This document shows, piece after piece, positions 40,188 to 50,276 of a DNA stretch of 64,000 nt. The stretch is taken from positions 3,038,001-3,102,000 of the forward strand of contig CAVXHV010000004.1 in NCBI GenBank assembly GCA_963761445.1, read 5' to 3'. The translations under genes and the position numbers were made by a program. Every line of letters starts with the position of its first letter. The stretch's first letter is position 1. The notes under the pieces were generated by a model. That model ran no database searches, was not told the DNA's origin, and saw nothing but the letters and a program-made list of their open reading frames with translations. The stretch comes from CAVXHV01 sp963761445. Lineage in GTDB: Bacteria > Planctomycetota > Planctomycetia > Isosphaerales > Isosphaeraceae.

Positions 40188-40793
40188 TTACCCCCTTGCC
40201 GACCAGACGGTGCGGATGGTCCTCAGCCGCCGCTCGACGGTGCTCAGCCCGCAGTTGAGCCGCTCGGCGATCTCCTGGTCTGTGTGCCCCTCCAGCTTGA
40301 GCCCTGCCACTTGCCGGAGCGACTCGTCCGGCAGCAGGTCGAAAAGGCGCCGGCACTCCTCGGCCATCATCACCGCGAGCTCGGGGCCGGGGTCCTTGGC
40401 GGGCGCCTGCCCGAGCCCCCCGGCTTCCAGTGCCGCGGCGGCGAGGTCGGCCTCGGTGACGACCGTGCCGCCGCCGCGTTTGAGCCGGCGCTCGAGCTGG
40501 ACGAGGTCGGCGGCCTTGCGCGCGGTGATCGTGACGAGCACGCGCCACAGGTCCTGGCGATCGTCGAGCCGCGGGAAGCGGCCATTCTCCGCCGCCCGGC
40601 AGAAGCTGTCGAAGGCGCTGAGGGCCGCATTCTCCTCGTCGGCAGCGCCACTCCGCGCGCCTCGGAGACGCACACGGGCGAGGTGAACCAGGTCGGCGAA
40701 ATAGCGATCCCAGAGGTGTCGCGTGGCCTCCGGATCACCGAGCTTCAGCCCGCCAACCCAGCGTGTGACGGAACCTTCACCGTCGGTCGTCAT
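40188..40793 (-). CDS. ECF-family RNA polymerase sigma factor (kinase-linked type)
   Basis: 201 residues, uninterrupted. Region 2: ATRHLWDRYFADLVHLARVR, then DEENAALSAFDSFCRAAENG and DLWRVLVTITARKAADLVQL. Region 4: LEGHTDQEIAERLNCGLSTV followed by ERRLRTIRTVW. The ATG at 40793 has GAGGGGAG about seven bases upstream and starts at the family-typical SVTRWVGGLKLGD. The stop overlaps the ribosome binding site of the kinase, whose start is two bases further. The gene order sigma factor then kinase, with coupled translation, is the same as in the other three units. I infer that it and the kinase form one signalling pair. Confidence 0.92.
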   Translation of the reverse strand: MTTDGEGSVTRWVGGLKLGDPEATRHLWDRYFADLVHLARVRLRGARSGAADEENAALSAFDSFCRAAENGRFPRLDDRQDLWRVLVTITARKAADLVQLERRLKRGGGTVVTEADLAAAALEAGGLGQAPAKDPGPELAVMMAEECRRLFDLLPDESLRQVAGLKLEGHTDQEIAERLNCGLSTVERRLRTIRTVWSARG

Positions 40794-41275
40794 GACAATT
40801 CTCCCCTCATCGGGCCGTGAGTTGCCTCGGTCGCATTGGGGTACGATTCTAACGCGCGGGGGACTCAGATTCGGCAACTCCCCGATTCCTCGGTGAGCCC
40901 GTGGTTTGGCCGGTTCGATGACTCACCGGTTTACCACTGGCGAGCTGCTTCCGAGGTGAGAATCCGCAAACGCCGGATGAACCCCTCACCGTCTGCCGAT
41001 TTTTTCGCGACGGCTTCGAAATACCAGCCGCACCTCGTCGAATTCGCGGCCTCGATCGGGCGCGATCACCAAGGATCCTGTTCGCGCTCCAGGAGCTTTT
41101 CTTCCCGTCTTCGGCTGCCTGGCGGTTCCGATTCGTCCCCAGCCGGTGACTACCGCCCAAAAAAATCGAGTGGGGTGAAGGGTCACGGGGCCGGCCGCGG
41201 ATTATCAGCCCAGTAACGGCCGCCGCGTGGCGGCGCATTCGCAACGCAACGCAACGGAAGGAAAGGGCTACAACC
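40794..41275. other. divergent intergenic region
   Basis: About 480 bases between the minus-strand ECF factor and the plus-strand calpain, so it should carry two promoters. A 152-codon minus-strand frame here is arginine- and serine-rich with no domain and looks like chance. I see no RNA gene or repeat. Confidence 0.4.
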
Positions 41276-42574
41276 ATGTTCGCGACGCTCCTGTCGGCCA
41301 TCCGCACACGCTGTCACACCCGAACGACGAACACGCGCCGGCAGCGCCGGGTTGCCCGCGTGAGCATGGAGTCGCTCGAAAACCGGCTGGTGCTGACGGG
41401 CGGGCCTCCGGCCGCGCCGGTGTTCACCGCCGCGCCGTATTCGGCCTCACAAGTCAGCCTCGCGTGGCGATCGGTGCCTACAGCCACGAGCTACCAGATC
41501 GATATCGTGAGCAACGGCCGCTGGTCGCAGATCGGCAACTTCAATGGCAGCACCACCGGGTGCCTCGTGAACAGCCTGAATGCCAACACCACCTACGACT
41601 TCGACGTGGTCGCTTCCAACTCATACGGCTCGACCTGGGGAAACCAACAATTTGCCACCACCAGTATTGCGGTGAACCACCCCGTGGCGGCAACGGCCTA
41701 TTCGCCGGTCAGCGGTACGTTATTCGGGTCCAATGGACCTTCTTACCTGGACGTGAAGCAGGGAGACCAGGGCGACTGCTGGTTGCTTGCGAGCCTGGCC
41801 GAGGTGGCGGCGCGGGACCCGCAGGACATTCGCAATATGTTCACCTCCGACGGCACCACGGTGGAGAACGGTGTCGTGGTCAACCTTTATAACGTGCGCT
41901 TCTTCGACAAGGGAACCCCCGAGTACGTCACCGTGGACACGGAATTGCCCTCCGGGGGCCAGTACTACGATCAACCCGTCAACGGCGTCTTGTGGGTGGC
42001 CCTGGCCGAGAAGGCTTACGCCGAGGCGAACGGGGCGGGCTGGGTCACGTCCGGAGATGACGGCAGCGATTCTTACAGCGCCCTGAACAGTGGGCAGCCT
42101 TCCTGGGCACTGTCAGCCATAACCGGGAAGTCGGCCAGCAGCTTCACTTTCAGCTCGTCGACGAACCTCGCCGCCGACTGGAACGCGGGCGACCTCATCG
42201 TGCTTGGCTCCGACACGAACCCAACCAACTCTGATATCGTGGGCGGCCACGCCTACGCAGTCGTGGGATACAACGCGTCGAGCAGCGAGCCCTTCCTGGT
42301 GTATAATCCGTGGGGCACGAACTCTTCGGGGATGGTCATGGACAATGCCACCGGCCACTGGGTCTACGGCGAGTTCAACGCGGGCGCGGGCTTTTTGTCG
42401 CAGAACTTCGCGAGTTTCTCGGTCGGGAGTGGCACGGCGAATCCGATTGCCAATTCCGGCATTTCCGCCGTCGATCCGTCCATGGTTGACGCGATCTTGA
42501 TCGACGTGCAAGGTTTGGAGCCGGCTTTCCATTCGGAGGCGAGGGTTGTTTCCCACCGTGCACGCGGTATCTGA
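41276..42574 (+). CDS. exported C2-family cysteine protease (calpain-like) with fibronectin type III domain
   Basis: 432 residues. The N terminus is basic and carries MESLENRLVLTGG, a LEPR-XLL variant that suggests export. A fibronectin type III-like domain follows (PYSASQVSLAWRSVPTATSY to about 128). The calpain core starts at YLDVKQGDQGDCWLLASLAE, with Cys168 in the invariant QGDCWLLAS. The histidine is His325 in VGGHAYAVVGY and the asparagine is Asn344 in LVYNPWGTN, so the triad is complete. Bacterial C2 peptidases of this kind are calcium-independent or poorly studied; here a secreted role is likely. AAGGAAAGG lies about ten bases before the ATG. The coding sequence is intact and followed by a strong terminator. 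Confidence 0.9.
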   Translation: MFATLLSAIRTRCHTRTTNTRRQRRVARVSMESLENRLVLTGGPPAAPVFTAAPYSASQVSLAWRSVPTATSYQIDIVSNGRWSQIGNFNGSTTGCLVNSLNANTTYDFDVVASNSYGSTWGNQQFATTSIAVNHPVAATAYSPVSGTLFGSNGPSYLDVKQGDQGDCWLLASLAEVAARDPQDIRNMFTSDGTTVENGVVVNLYNVRFFDKGTPEYVTVDTELPSGGQYYDQPVNGVLWVALAEKAYAEANGAGWVTSGDDGSDSYSALNSGQPSWALSAITGKSASSFTFSSSTNLAADWNAGDLIVLGSDTNPTNSDIVGGHAYAVVGYNASSSEPFLVYNPWGTNSSGMVMDNATGHWVYGEFNAGAGFLSQNFASFSVGSGTANPIANSGISAVDPSMVDAILIDVQGLEPAFHSEARVVSHRARGI

Positions 42575-42610
42575 CCGACCCATCGATGGCCGCCGCGTTC
42601 GAACACACCA

Positions 42611-42638
42611 GGGACGCCCGAGGAGGGCGTCCCTTTTT
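42611..42638 (+). terminator. rho-independent terminator after the calpain gene
   Basis: Arms gggacgccc and gggcgtccc pair perfectly over nine bases around a five-base loop, followed by five T residues. It lies 36 bases after the calpain stop codon. Confidence 0.9.
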
Positions 42639-42707
42639 GTTTGCCGTAGAATGCGCGAGGCTGAAGCCTGACGTACGATTGCATTCACAATTGTGGCAGA
42701 GATCCGC

Positions 42708-43451
42708 ATGAGCGAACAACCTGCGACGCCAGGCGAGCGGTTTCCAACAACGCATTGGACCAAGATTGTCGCCGCGGGTGCGCGAGGTTCCAGGCAGGAG
42801 CAGGAAGCGCTCGGTGAGCTTTGTAACGCGTACTGGTATCCCCTCTACGTCTTCATCCGCCGCAAGGGATACGACGCCGATCAGGCTGAGGACCTCACGC
42901 AGGCCTATTTCGTCCGGCTGCTGGAACAAGGCGTTCTGGGCGCGGCTGACCCGCACAAGGGAAGATTCCGGGCCTTCCTCAGGACGGATTGCGGGTTCTT
43001 CCTTGCCGGGGAGCGCGACCGGCAGAACGCTCAGAAGCGCGGGGGCGGCCGCGCGATCGTGTCGATGGATGCGGTCGATGCGGAAGGGAGATACCGCTTT
43101 GAGCCGGCGGCTGACGAGCTGACCGCCGAGGGGCTCTTCGACCGCGCCTGGGCCGCCACGGTGCTCGAGCGAGTGATCGAGCAGATCAGCCTCGAGTACG
43201 CCCAAGCGGGCCGGGGCACGCTGTTTGAACGGCTCAAGGCCGTATTGACTGATGGAGCTGAGGCCCTCCCGTACGCCGCGATCGCCGCTGAGCTGGGCAC
43301 CACGGAAATCGCCGTGCAGTCAGCCGCCCAGCGCCTGCGTAAGCGGTTTCGGGAGCTCGTTCGCGCGCTGATCGCGGACACGATTGAAAATCCCACTCCC
43401 GAGTCGGTACAAGACGAGCTTGGCGCCTTGTTCAGCGCGCTGGCGCGGTAA
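42708..43451 (+). CDS. ECF-like RNA polymerase sigma factor (longer, kinase-linked type)
   Basis: 247 residues, longer than the other three sigma factors here. It begins with the conserved RFPTTHWTKIVAAGARGSRQ, then region 2 as YWYPLYVFIRRKGYDADQAE followed by DLTQAYFVRLLEQ, and a long middle segment with FRAFLRTDCGFFLAGERDRQ. Region 4 is the helix-turn-helix LPYAAIAAELGTTEIAVQSA followed by AQRLRKRFRELVRA. This matches a planctomycete ECF group that always sits before a kinase with an N-terminal zinc-ribbon. The ATG at 42708 is preferred over the GTG at 42693 because it matches the family start, although the ribosome binding site is weak. The kinase start is about 100 bases downstream. Confidence 0.88.
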   Translation: MSEQPATPGERFPTTHWTKIVAAGARGSRQEQEALGELCNAYWYPLYVFIRRKGYDADQAEDLTQAYFVRLLEQGVLGAADPHKGRFRAFLRTDCGFFLAGERDRQNAQKRGGGRAIVSMDAVDAEGRYRFEPAADELTAEGLFDRAWAATVLERVIEQISLEYAQAGRGTLFERLKAVLTDGAEALPYAAIAAELGTTEIAVQSAAQRLRKRFRELVRALIADTIENPTPESVQDELGALFSALAR

Positions 43452-43548
43452 GGTCCGGCGAAAAAATTCCGGCCGCCGCGATGGCTCCCCGGAAGAATTC
43501 CCTATTCTATGGGAGGAGCTTGCTGCAAAACGCCCTGGAGCGCCTGCC

Positions 43549-46500
43549 ATGTCCGAACCAGATCGCTGTCCTCGTTGCGGGTCACTACGGCACGGCCGGT
43601 CGCCGCGGGGTCTTTGCCTCGTCTGCCTGATGGCCGAGGCCGCCGCAGAGCCGGAAGTGACCAATCCGCCGCAGCGCCCGCCTGATCGAACATTCAGCCT
43701 TGAACCGGCGGTCTCGAGCGTTCTGGCCGAGATCTCCGGCTCCGCGGGTGGCTTGACGCGAGTGCTTTTGCGAGATTCCGGATCCGACTCGGCTTTTTCT
43801 CCCATTGTCGCGCCGCTGTCGGACGAGATGCCCGAAGTAAGGCCCGATCGCTACCAGCTCTTCGGCGAGATCGCCCGCGGGGGAATGGGAGCCGTCTTGA
43901 AGGGCAGGGACGTCGATCTGGGCCGGGACCTCGCTATCAAGGTGCTGCTCGAATCGCACAGGGAGAAGCCCGACCTGGTCAGGCGGTTCGTCGAAGAAGC
44001 ACAGATCGGCGGACAGCTTCAGCATCCCGGAATCGTGCCGGTTTATGAGTTGGGCTCCTTCGCCGACCGCCGGCCTTATTTCACGATGAAGCTGGTCAAG
44101 GGCCGCACGCTCTCGTCGTTGCTGGCGGAGCGCCAGTCCGTAGCGTGGGTGCAACCCACCGATTCCCGCGCCGCCGACTTACGCGGATCCGGTGGGTTGC
44201 ACCCACCCTACGAAGACCTCCCTCGCTTCTTGTCTATCTTCGAGGCCATCTGCCAGACCATGGCCTATGCCCACGCCCGCGGGGTGATTCACCGCGACTT
44301 GAAGCCGTCGAACGTGATGGTGGGCTCGTTCGGCGAGGTCCAGGTCATGGATTGGGGACTCGCCAAGGTGCTGCCGCGCGGCGGAGCGGCCGACGATCAA
44401 GCCCTGCCGCGCCGCGATCGGGACGTGCCGGCCAGCGTCATCCGCACGGCCCGATCCGGCTCGGATGCCGATGCGTCGCAGGCCGGCTCGGTGCTGGGAA
44501 CACCGGGTTACATGGCCCCCGAGCAGGCGCGGGGCGAGATTGAAGACCTGGATGAACGGGCCGATGTGTTCGGGCTGGGATCGATCCTGTGCGAGATCCT
44601 CACCGGTCTGCCCGCGTTCGCCCACGGCGATTCGGCCGAACGACTGCGGCGGTCGGCACGGGGCGAGGTTGCCGACGCGTTTGGCAGGCTCGAGAGCTGT
44701 GGATGCGAGCCCGAGCTGGTCGAGCTGGCGCGGCATTGCCTCGCTCCCGAGCGCAGCGATCGAATCCGGAATGCCGGGGAGGTCTCGCAGCAGATCACGG
44801 CGCATCAAGCGGGCGTGCAAGAGCGATTGCGACAGGCTGAGCTGGCGAAGGTCGAGGCGATTGCCCGCGCGCAGGAAGAAGAGAAACGACGGGTGCTCGC
44901 CGACGAGCTGAGGGTCGAAGCGCAGGCCCGCGCGACGGCGGAAACCCGCCGGCGGCGCGCCACGCTGGCCCTGGCGGCATCGGTACTGGCGCTGGTCGCC
45001 GTGGGCGGCTCGAGTGCGGCGTATTATCTGCATCAGCGACAGGCCAGCATTGCTCGCGCGTGCGCTGGCTCTTGAGGAAGTGCGTGTGTTGTTCAATCAG
45101 GCCAGCGACAAGGCCGAGAATCTCGAGCGATGGAGCGCTGCGATGGCCACGCTGCATGGAGCTGAGCGGACTGTGAAAGAGCAGGGGAATGCCGAGCTCA
45201 TGCGCAGCCTTGATGAGCTCTCGCGGCTGATCGAGACGGGTGACCGGGCGGCTCGGCGCGACCGCACGCTGCTGTTGAGCCTCTCAGATACCCGGACAGG
45301 CAAGCAAGATCTCGGCGTGACCGCCGCCAGCCTTGCGTATGCCGCGGCGTTCCATCGCGCGGAGCTTGACGTCGATGACCTGACGACCGAGCAGATATCG
45401 GCATTGCTCCAGGAACGGCCGGCGGCGGTTCGTGCCGAGCTGGCAGGTTACCTGGATGACTGGTCCAGCCTGCGGCGAGCCATGCGCGAGCCGGCAGGAC
45501 GGTGGGTGAAACTGCTGAGAACCGCTCAGGGCATCGACCCCGACCCTTATCGTGGCCGCATTCGGAAGACGCTGGAAGCTGTGGACCTCGCTGCCCAGCT
45601 TGCCGTGCTGCGCGAGCTGGCCATCCAGCCCAACGCCGATCAACTGCCCCCCACAAGCAGCACGCTGCTGGCCGGCGCTGGTATCTGCCGGCGACGTGGC
45701 CGCGGCCGTCGCGCTGCTGAAAAGATCGATCGAGCGGAATCCGTCGGACCTCTGGGTCAACTACGATCTGGCGACCTATCTGAAGTCATCAAACCCTTCT
45801 CAGCCCGACGAAGCCATTGGCTACTTCACCGCGGCCCGGGCACTGCGGCCCACGTCAGCCCACGACCTCGCCCACACCCTGGCAGACCGAGGCCGAGGGA
45901 GTGAAGCGGTTGCCGTTTTCCGGGACCTGGAGCGGCGACAGCCCGACCTCGGCAGCAACGCCGGCTGCCAGGGACACACCTTGAAGGAGATCGGACGGGG
46001 CGAGGAAGCACGCGCCGCGTTCGAACGAGCCGTGGCGGCATACGGCCGCTCAATCGCCGCAGAGCCCCGCGACCCGGCGACCTACCACAATCTGGCGACT
46101 TCGCTGTACGGTCTGGAAAGAACGGACGAGGCCATCGCCGCTTGCCGCCGGGCGATCGAAGTGCAGCCAGACCTCCCTCAAGCTCACTCCACTCTCGGTA
46201 GCATACTGGCTCACACAGGCAAGAAGGCAGAGGCAAAGGCCGAATTTCAGGCCGCCCTCCGGCTAGACCCAAGTCTCATGACCGCCCGGGCCAATCTCGC
46301 CAGTGCGTTGCAATACGAGGGCCGGTTTGATGACGCCATACGCGAGTTTCGGGCGTTGATCCATCAATCGCCTCACCTCGCCCTGTTGCACTTCAACCTG
46401 GCTAATGCGCTCTGGGGCCACAAGGAATTTGCCGGGGCGATTGCTGAGTATCGCGAAGCGCTCCGGCTGGACGCCAATCACGTCGATGCGCTCATCAATC

Positions 46501-48053
46501 TGGGCTGCGCTCAGTGCGATTCCGGGGCGGTCGAACAGGGGATCGCAACGCTGCGCGATGCGACGCGGAGACGGCCGGATCACGCGCGAGCCTGGGGCAA
46601 CTTCGCGAGAGTCCTGGCAATGAAGGGCGATATCGAGGCATTGCAAGACCTGGTGCGGTCCCGTCCCGAGTCGCCGGAGGGCCAAGCCTATCTGGGAAAG
46701 GCGCTCTCGGACCAAGGGCGAGCCGGGGAGGCACTCAAACCCCTTCAGACGGCGGTCGAGCTCAGTCCCAAGGACGGATGGATCGCGACGATGCTGGGCA
46801 TCAATCTCGCTCGAGCAGGCCGAGTCGACGACGCCATCAGCGCGCTCAAGCGGGCTATCGCGATTGCGCCTGGGGATGCAATGGCCCACATGAACCTGGG
46901 TACGGCACTTTACAAGAAGGGCGACCTTGACGGTGCGATCGGTGCGTTTCACGAGAGTCTGCGATTGAGCCCCGATGATGCGGACTCGCTGGCCAACCTC
47001 GGCCTCGCCCTGCACGCCAAGGGCGATGTCGACGGCGCGATCGCCGCCTACGAGAAGGTGACGCGCGTTGCTTCGCATGATGCCGACCATCGGTACTGGC
47101 TGGCCCAATTCCTGGTTGAACGGAACCGCTATCGGGATGCGGTCGCGGCTTATCGGGAGGCCATTCGCCTGCGGCCCGAATTCACGAAGGCCCGCAATCG
47201 GCTGAGCGTTGCTCTCTATCAAGATGGGCAGCTCGACGAAGCCGTTCGGACTGCGCGGGAGACTCTTCGCCTCTTTCCCACGGAGGCTGACAGCCATTAC
47301 GGCCTGGGCACGCTCGTGATGATTGCCGGAGACACCGATGGCGCGATCAAGTCATTCCGCGAGGCACTACGGCTCGACCCGAACCACCCCGAAGCCCGCT
47401 GCAACCTGGGACAAGCCCTCGAGAACAAGGGCGAGTATTCCGAGGCGCTCGACCACTTCCGGCGCGGGCACGCGGTGGGCTCCAAGCGAGGGGACTGGAA
47501 TTATCCGTCGGCGCAGTGGGTCGCGGAATGCGAGCGTCTGGTCGCGCTGGAGCGACTTCTGCCGGAAGTGCTGCAAGGGAACAAACAGCCGAAAGATGTT
47601 GTCGAACGGACCGAGCTGGCGAGGATCGCGAATTTCAAAGGGCTGTATGCATCCGCGGCAATGCTGTGCGGGCAGGTCATGGAAGCGGAGCCCAAGGCAG
47701 CCGAGCCGAGCGCTTCGTCAATCCGGTATCGCGCGGCCTGCTGCGCTGCGATGGCCGGGACGGGGAAGGACAAGGGAAAGCCCGCGCTCGATGAGAAACA
47801 GATGGCCCAATGGCGCAAGCGGGCGTTTGACTGGCTCAAGGCCGACCTGGATTTCTGGACGAAACTTGTCGAGAAAGGCACGCCGGAGGACAGGAAAGCC
47901 ATCAGGCAGACACTCGAGCAGTGGAAGACAGATCAAGGGCTTGCCGGGGTTCGGGACTCGGAAGCGGTCAGAAAGCTGCCGGAGGATGAGCAGAAGGCTT
48001 GGCGGGGCCTTTGGGGCGTGGTGGAGAATGTTTTGAAGCAGACAAACGGGTAA
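43549..48053 (+). CDS. giant Ser/Thr protein kinase with zinc-ribbon N terminus and long TPR array, frameshifted
   Basis: The N terminus has CPRCG and GLCLVCLM (Cys 7, 10, 23 and 26), a small zinc-ribbon found in this kinase type. The kinase domain runs from YQLFGEIARGGMGAVLKGRD through HRDLKPSNVMVGSFGEVQVM and DWGLAKVL to GTPGYMAPEQARG. A 75-base palindromic element is inserted in frame before EDLPRFLSIFEA. A membrane helix lies near LALAASVLALVAVGG. Frame changes near 45070 and 45675 lead to a helical region and then about 14 TPRs, such as AHMNLGTALYKKGDLDGAIG and HYGLGTLVMIAGDTDGAIKS, to the end at 48053. Segments are 43549-45065, 45070-45670 and 45680-48053. It probably senses envelope proteins through its TPRs and signals to the upstream sigma factor. 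Confidence 0.9.
44139..44212. repeat. 74-bp palindromic repeat element inside the kinase coding sequence
   Basis: Left arm gtgggtgcaacccacc at 44145-44160 and right arm ggtgggttgcacccac at 44191-44206 are perfect reverse complements of each other. With flanks (cgtagc and cctacg) the arms extend to 22 bases with one mismatch. Between them lie 30 bases. In frame it adds about 25 residues (WVQPTDSRAADLRGSGGLHP) that related kinases lack. Confidence 0.85.
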
Positions 48054-48464
48054 GGAATGGGTCGGGAAAAGCCTGCTCGAATTCTCGCGAGCAGCTCTGC
48101 AAGGGCGGGGGACGTTCGGTCAGGCGGACGGCGGCGACCCTTCGGGTGCCCGGAGACCCGCGCCGAACAGAGAAGAAATCCCTTCGCGGAGCGAAGGGCG
48201 ACTATGGGCGGGGGTCTGGAGACCCGCGCCGAACAGAGAAGGAATTCTGACATCCGTACGAACGCTTTCTCCATTCCCATCGTCTAATAAGCTGGCGACG
48301 CGTACGTCTATCAAATGTTTCGGTCTTCGCCTTCGGCGTGATCACGTGTTCTGGCGCCGAGCGTTTCTCCACCGCGTTCGCGGGCGGAGAGCGGCACGTC
48401 CTTATCCAATCATCGCTGGTCCCCGATCTTGACGTCGTTCGTCGCCACAAGGAGACCTTTCGGA
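48054..48464. other. intergenic region rich in short repeats
   Basis: About 410 bases between the kinase and the VWA lipoprotein. It holds a 23-bp direct repeat (48152-48174 and 48218-48240) and a palindrome (48180-48198). After 48260 I see no repeat; the promoter of the VWA gene should lie there. Confidence 0.6.
48152..48240. repeat. pair of 23-bp direct repeats flanking a palindrome
   Basis: ggagacccgcgccgaacaga followed by gaa occurs at 48152-48174 and again at 48218-48240. Between the copies lies the palindrome cccttcgcggagcgaaggg (48180-48198), whose arms are cccttcgc and gcgaaggg. The same palindrome with its flanks recurs at 51548-51578. Confidence 0.8.
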
Positions 48465-50240
48465 ATGCGTTGCAACTCGAGTCTGAAAATATTCGGTTCG
48501 ATTTGTGCGATTTTGGGCATGTTCTGGTTTGTCATCGGGTGTGGTGACGAGGGGAGAGTCGGCGGGCAGAGTCGAGGCGTGGCCGAGGGTCTGCCCGCGT
48601 CGCGGCGCCGGCGGACGAAGCGCAGCTACAGTAATCCCGTACCAAGCGCGGACTACAGTGCCCCCGCAGAAGCACCGGGAGACGCGTCGAAGCGTATCGG
48701 CGCGCCCCTGGTGAAATCGATGCGTGGTGGGATGGGTGGTAAAGACGGCGGCCTCGCGCTGGGCGGGAAGCCGAGAAGCGGCGGGACATTTGCAACTGAA
48801 CCCGAGGAACCGCAAGCGCCCGCCGCGGAGACTTACGAATCGGTTACAGATAATCCGTTTCGCAAGACGGCCACTGAGCCCCTTTCGACGTTTTCGATTG
48901 ATGTCGATACCGCGAGCTATTCGAATATCCGGCGTTTCCTCGCCCAGAACATGCTTCCGCCGCGCGGTGCCGTCCGGATTGAAGAGATGTTGAATTATTT
49001 TGCTTACGACGACGAGCCGCCGGCCGCCGCAAGCGAGCATCCGTTCGCGGTGTACATCGAGACGGCCGGCTGCCCGTGGAATGCCAACCACCGGCTGGCG
49101 CGCGTCGGCATTGCGGCCAAGTCGATCGACCAGTCGCGGCGACCGCCGAGCAACCTGGTGTTCCTGGTCGACGTGTCGGGCTCGATGGCCGACGCCAACA
49201 AGCTGCCGCTCGTGCAGTGGGGCTTGCAGCGAATGATCGAGCAGCTCGGTGAGAACGACCAGATCGCCATCGTGGTCTACGCCAGCGCATCGGGACTCGT
49301 GCTGCCTTCGACGTCGTGCATCAAGCGGGCCGAGATCACCTCGGCCATCGAACAGCTTCGGGCCGGCGGCTCGACCAACGGCGGGGCGGGCATTCAGCTC
49401 GCTTACGACATCGCCACCCAGAACTTCATCAAGAACGGCACCAACCGCGTGATCATGGCCACCGACGGCGATTTCAACGTCGGCGTTTCGGACGACGACA
49501 CGCTGGTCAAGTTGATCACGGCCAAGGCCAAGAGCGGCGTGTTTCTGAGCGTTCTGGGCTTTGGCATGGGCAACATCAAGGACTCGAAGCTCGAGAAGCT
49601 CGCCGACAAGGGGAACGGCCATTACGCCTATATCGACTCGCCGCGCGAGGCTTACAAGGTCCTGGTCGAAGAGATGGGGTCGACGCTGGTCACCGTGGCC
49701 AAGGACGTAAAGATCCAGGTTGAGTTCAACCCGGCCAAGGTCGGCGCCTTCCGCTTGATCGGCTACGAAAACCGGGTCATGGCGCACAAGGATTTCAACG
49801 ACGACACCAAGGACGCAGGCGAGATCGGGGCAGGGCACCACGTGACGGCCCTGTACGAGCTGGTGCCGGCGGGGAGGGAAGGCGCCCTCGAGGGCAGCGA
49901 GGCGCTCAAGTACACCAAGACGACCACCACGCATACGCCAAGCGACGAGTCGTTCGCCGTGCGGCTGCGGTACAAGCGGCCGAACGAGAACGAGAGCCGG
50001 AAGATCGAAATCGGCGTGGTTGATAACGGACATTCGTTCGGTGCGTCTTCAGACGATCTGAAGTTCGCGTCGGCCGTCGCGGGCTTCGGCATGCTGTTGC
50101 GCAACTCGGACGGCAAGGGAAGCCTGACGTATCCGGGCGTCATCGAAATCGCCGGGCAGACACTCTCGCGTGACGGCTCGGGATACCGCAAGGAATTCAT
50201 CGCGGCGGTGCGGAAGGCTCAGGAATTGAGTCGCAATTAA
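48465..50240 (+). CDS. VWA-domain lipoprotein, YfbK-like (von Willebrand N-terminal, VWA and DUF3520 domains)
   Basis: 591 residues. A lipoprotein signal FGSICAILGMFWFVIGC ends in a lipobox with Cys26, so the protein should be anchored to a membrane. A low-complexity linker (to about 135) leads to the conserved STFSIDVDTASYSNIRRFL of the N-terminal domain, then the VWA domain with the MIDAS motif DVSGSMAD at about 236-243 and further metal residues in GGSTNGGAGIQLAY and ATDGDFNVG. The C-terminal DUF3520-like domain spans AKDVKIQVEFNPAKVGAFRL to the end. This is the architecture of E. coli YfbK-type proteins, whose role is unclear. The ATG at 48465 is preferred because of GGAGACC upstream and because the lipobox then lies at the right distance. 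The coding sequence is intact. Confidence 0.92.
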   Translation: MRCNSSLKIFGSICAILGMFWFVIGCGDEGRVGGQSRGVAEGLPASRRRRTKRSYSNPVPSADYSAPAEAPGDASKRIGAPLVKSMRGGMGGKDGGLALGGKPRSGGTFATEPEEPQAPAAETYESVTDNPFRKTATEPLSTFSIDVDTASYSNIRRFLAQNMLPPRGAVRIEEMLNYFAYDDEPPAAASEHPFAVYIETAGCPWNANHRLARVGIAAKSIDQSRRPPSNLVFLVDVSGSMADANKLPLVQWGLQRMIEQLGENDQIAIVVYASASGLVLPSTSCIKRAEITSAIEQLRAGGSTNGGAGIQLAYDIATQNFIKNGTNRVIMATDGDFNVGVSDDDTLVKLITAKAKSGVFLSVLGFGMGNIKDSKLEKLADKGNGHYAYIDSPREAYKVLVEEMGSTLVTVAKDVKIQVEFNPAKVGAFRLIGYENRVMAHKDFNDDTKDAGEIGAGHHVTALYELVPAGREGALEGSEALKYTKTTTTHTPSDESFAVRLRYKRPNENESRKIEIGVVDNGHSFGASSDDLKFASAVAGFGMLLRNSDGKGSLTYPGVIEIAGQTLSRDGSGYRKEFIAAVRKAQELSRN

Positions 50241-50276
50241 TAGTCAGTTGTCAGTTGGCTGGTCGGAATCAATCGA

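Noticed and set aside
40849..41307. 152-codon minus-strand frame in the ECF-calpain gap
   Set aside because: Low-complexity, overlaps the calpain start and lacks a ribosome binding site or family resemblance.
48402..50033. 543-codon minus-strand frame
   Set aside because: Antisense to the VWA lipoprotein, with no domain; high GC opens the opposite frame.
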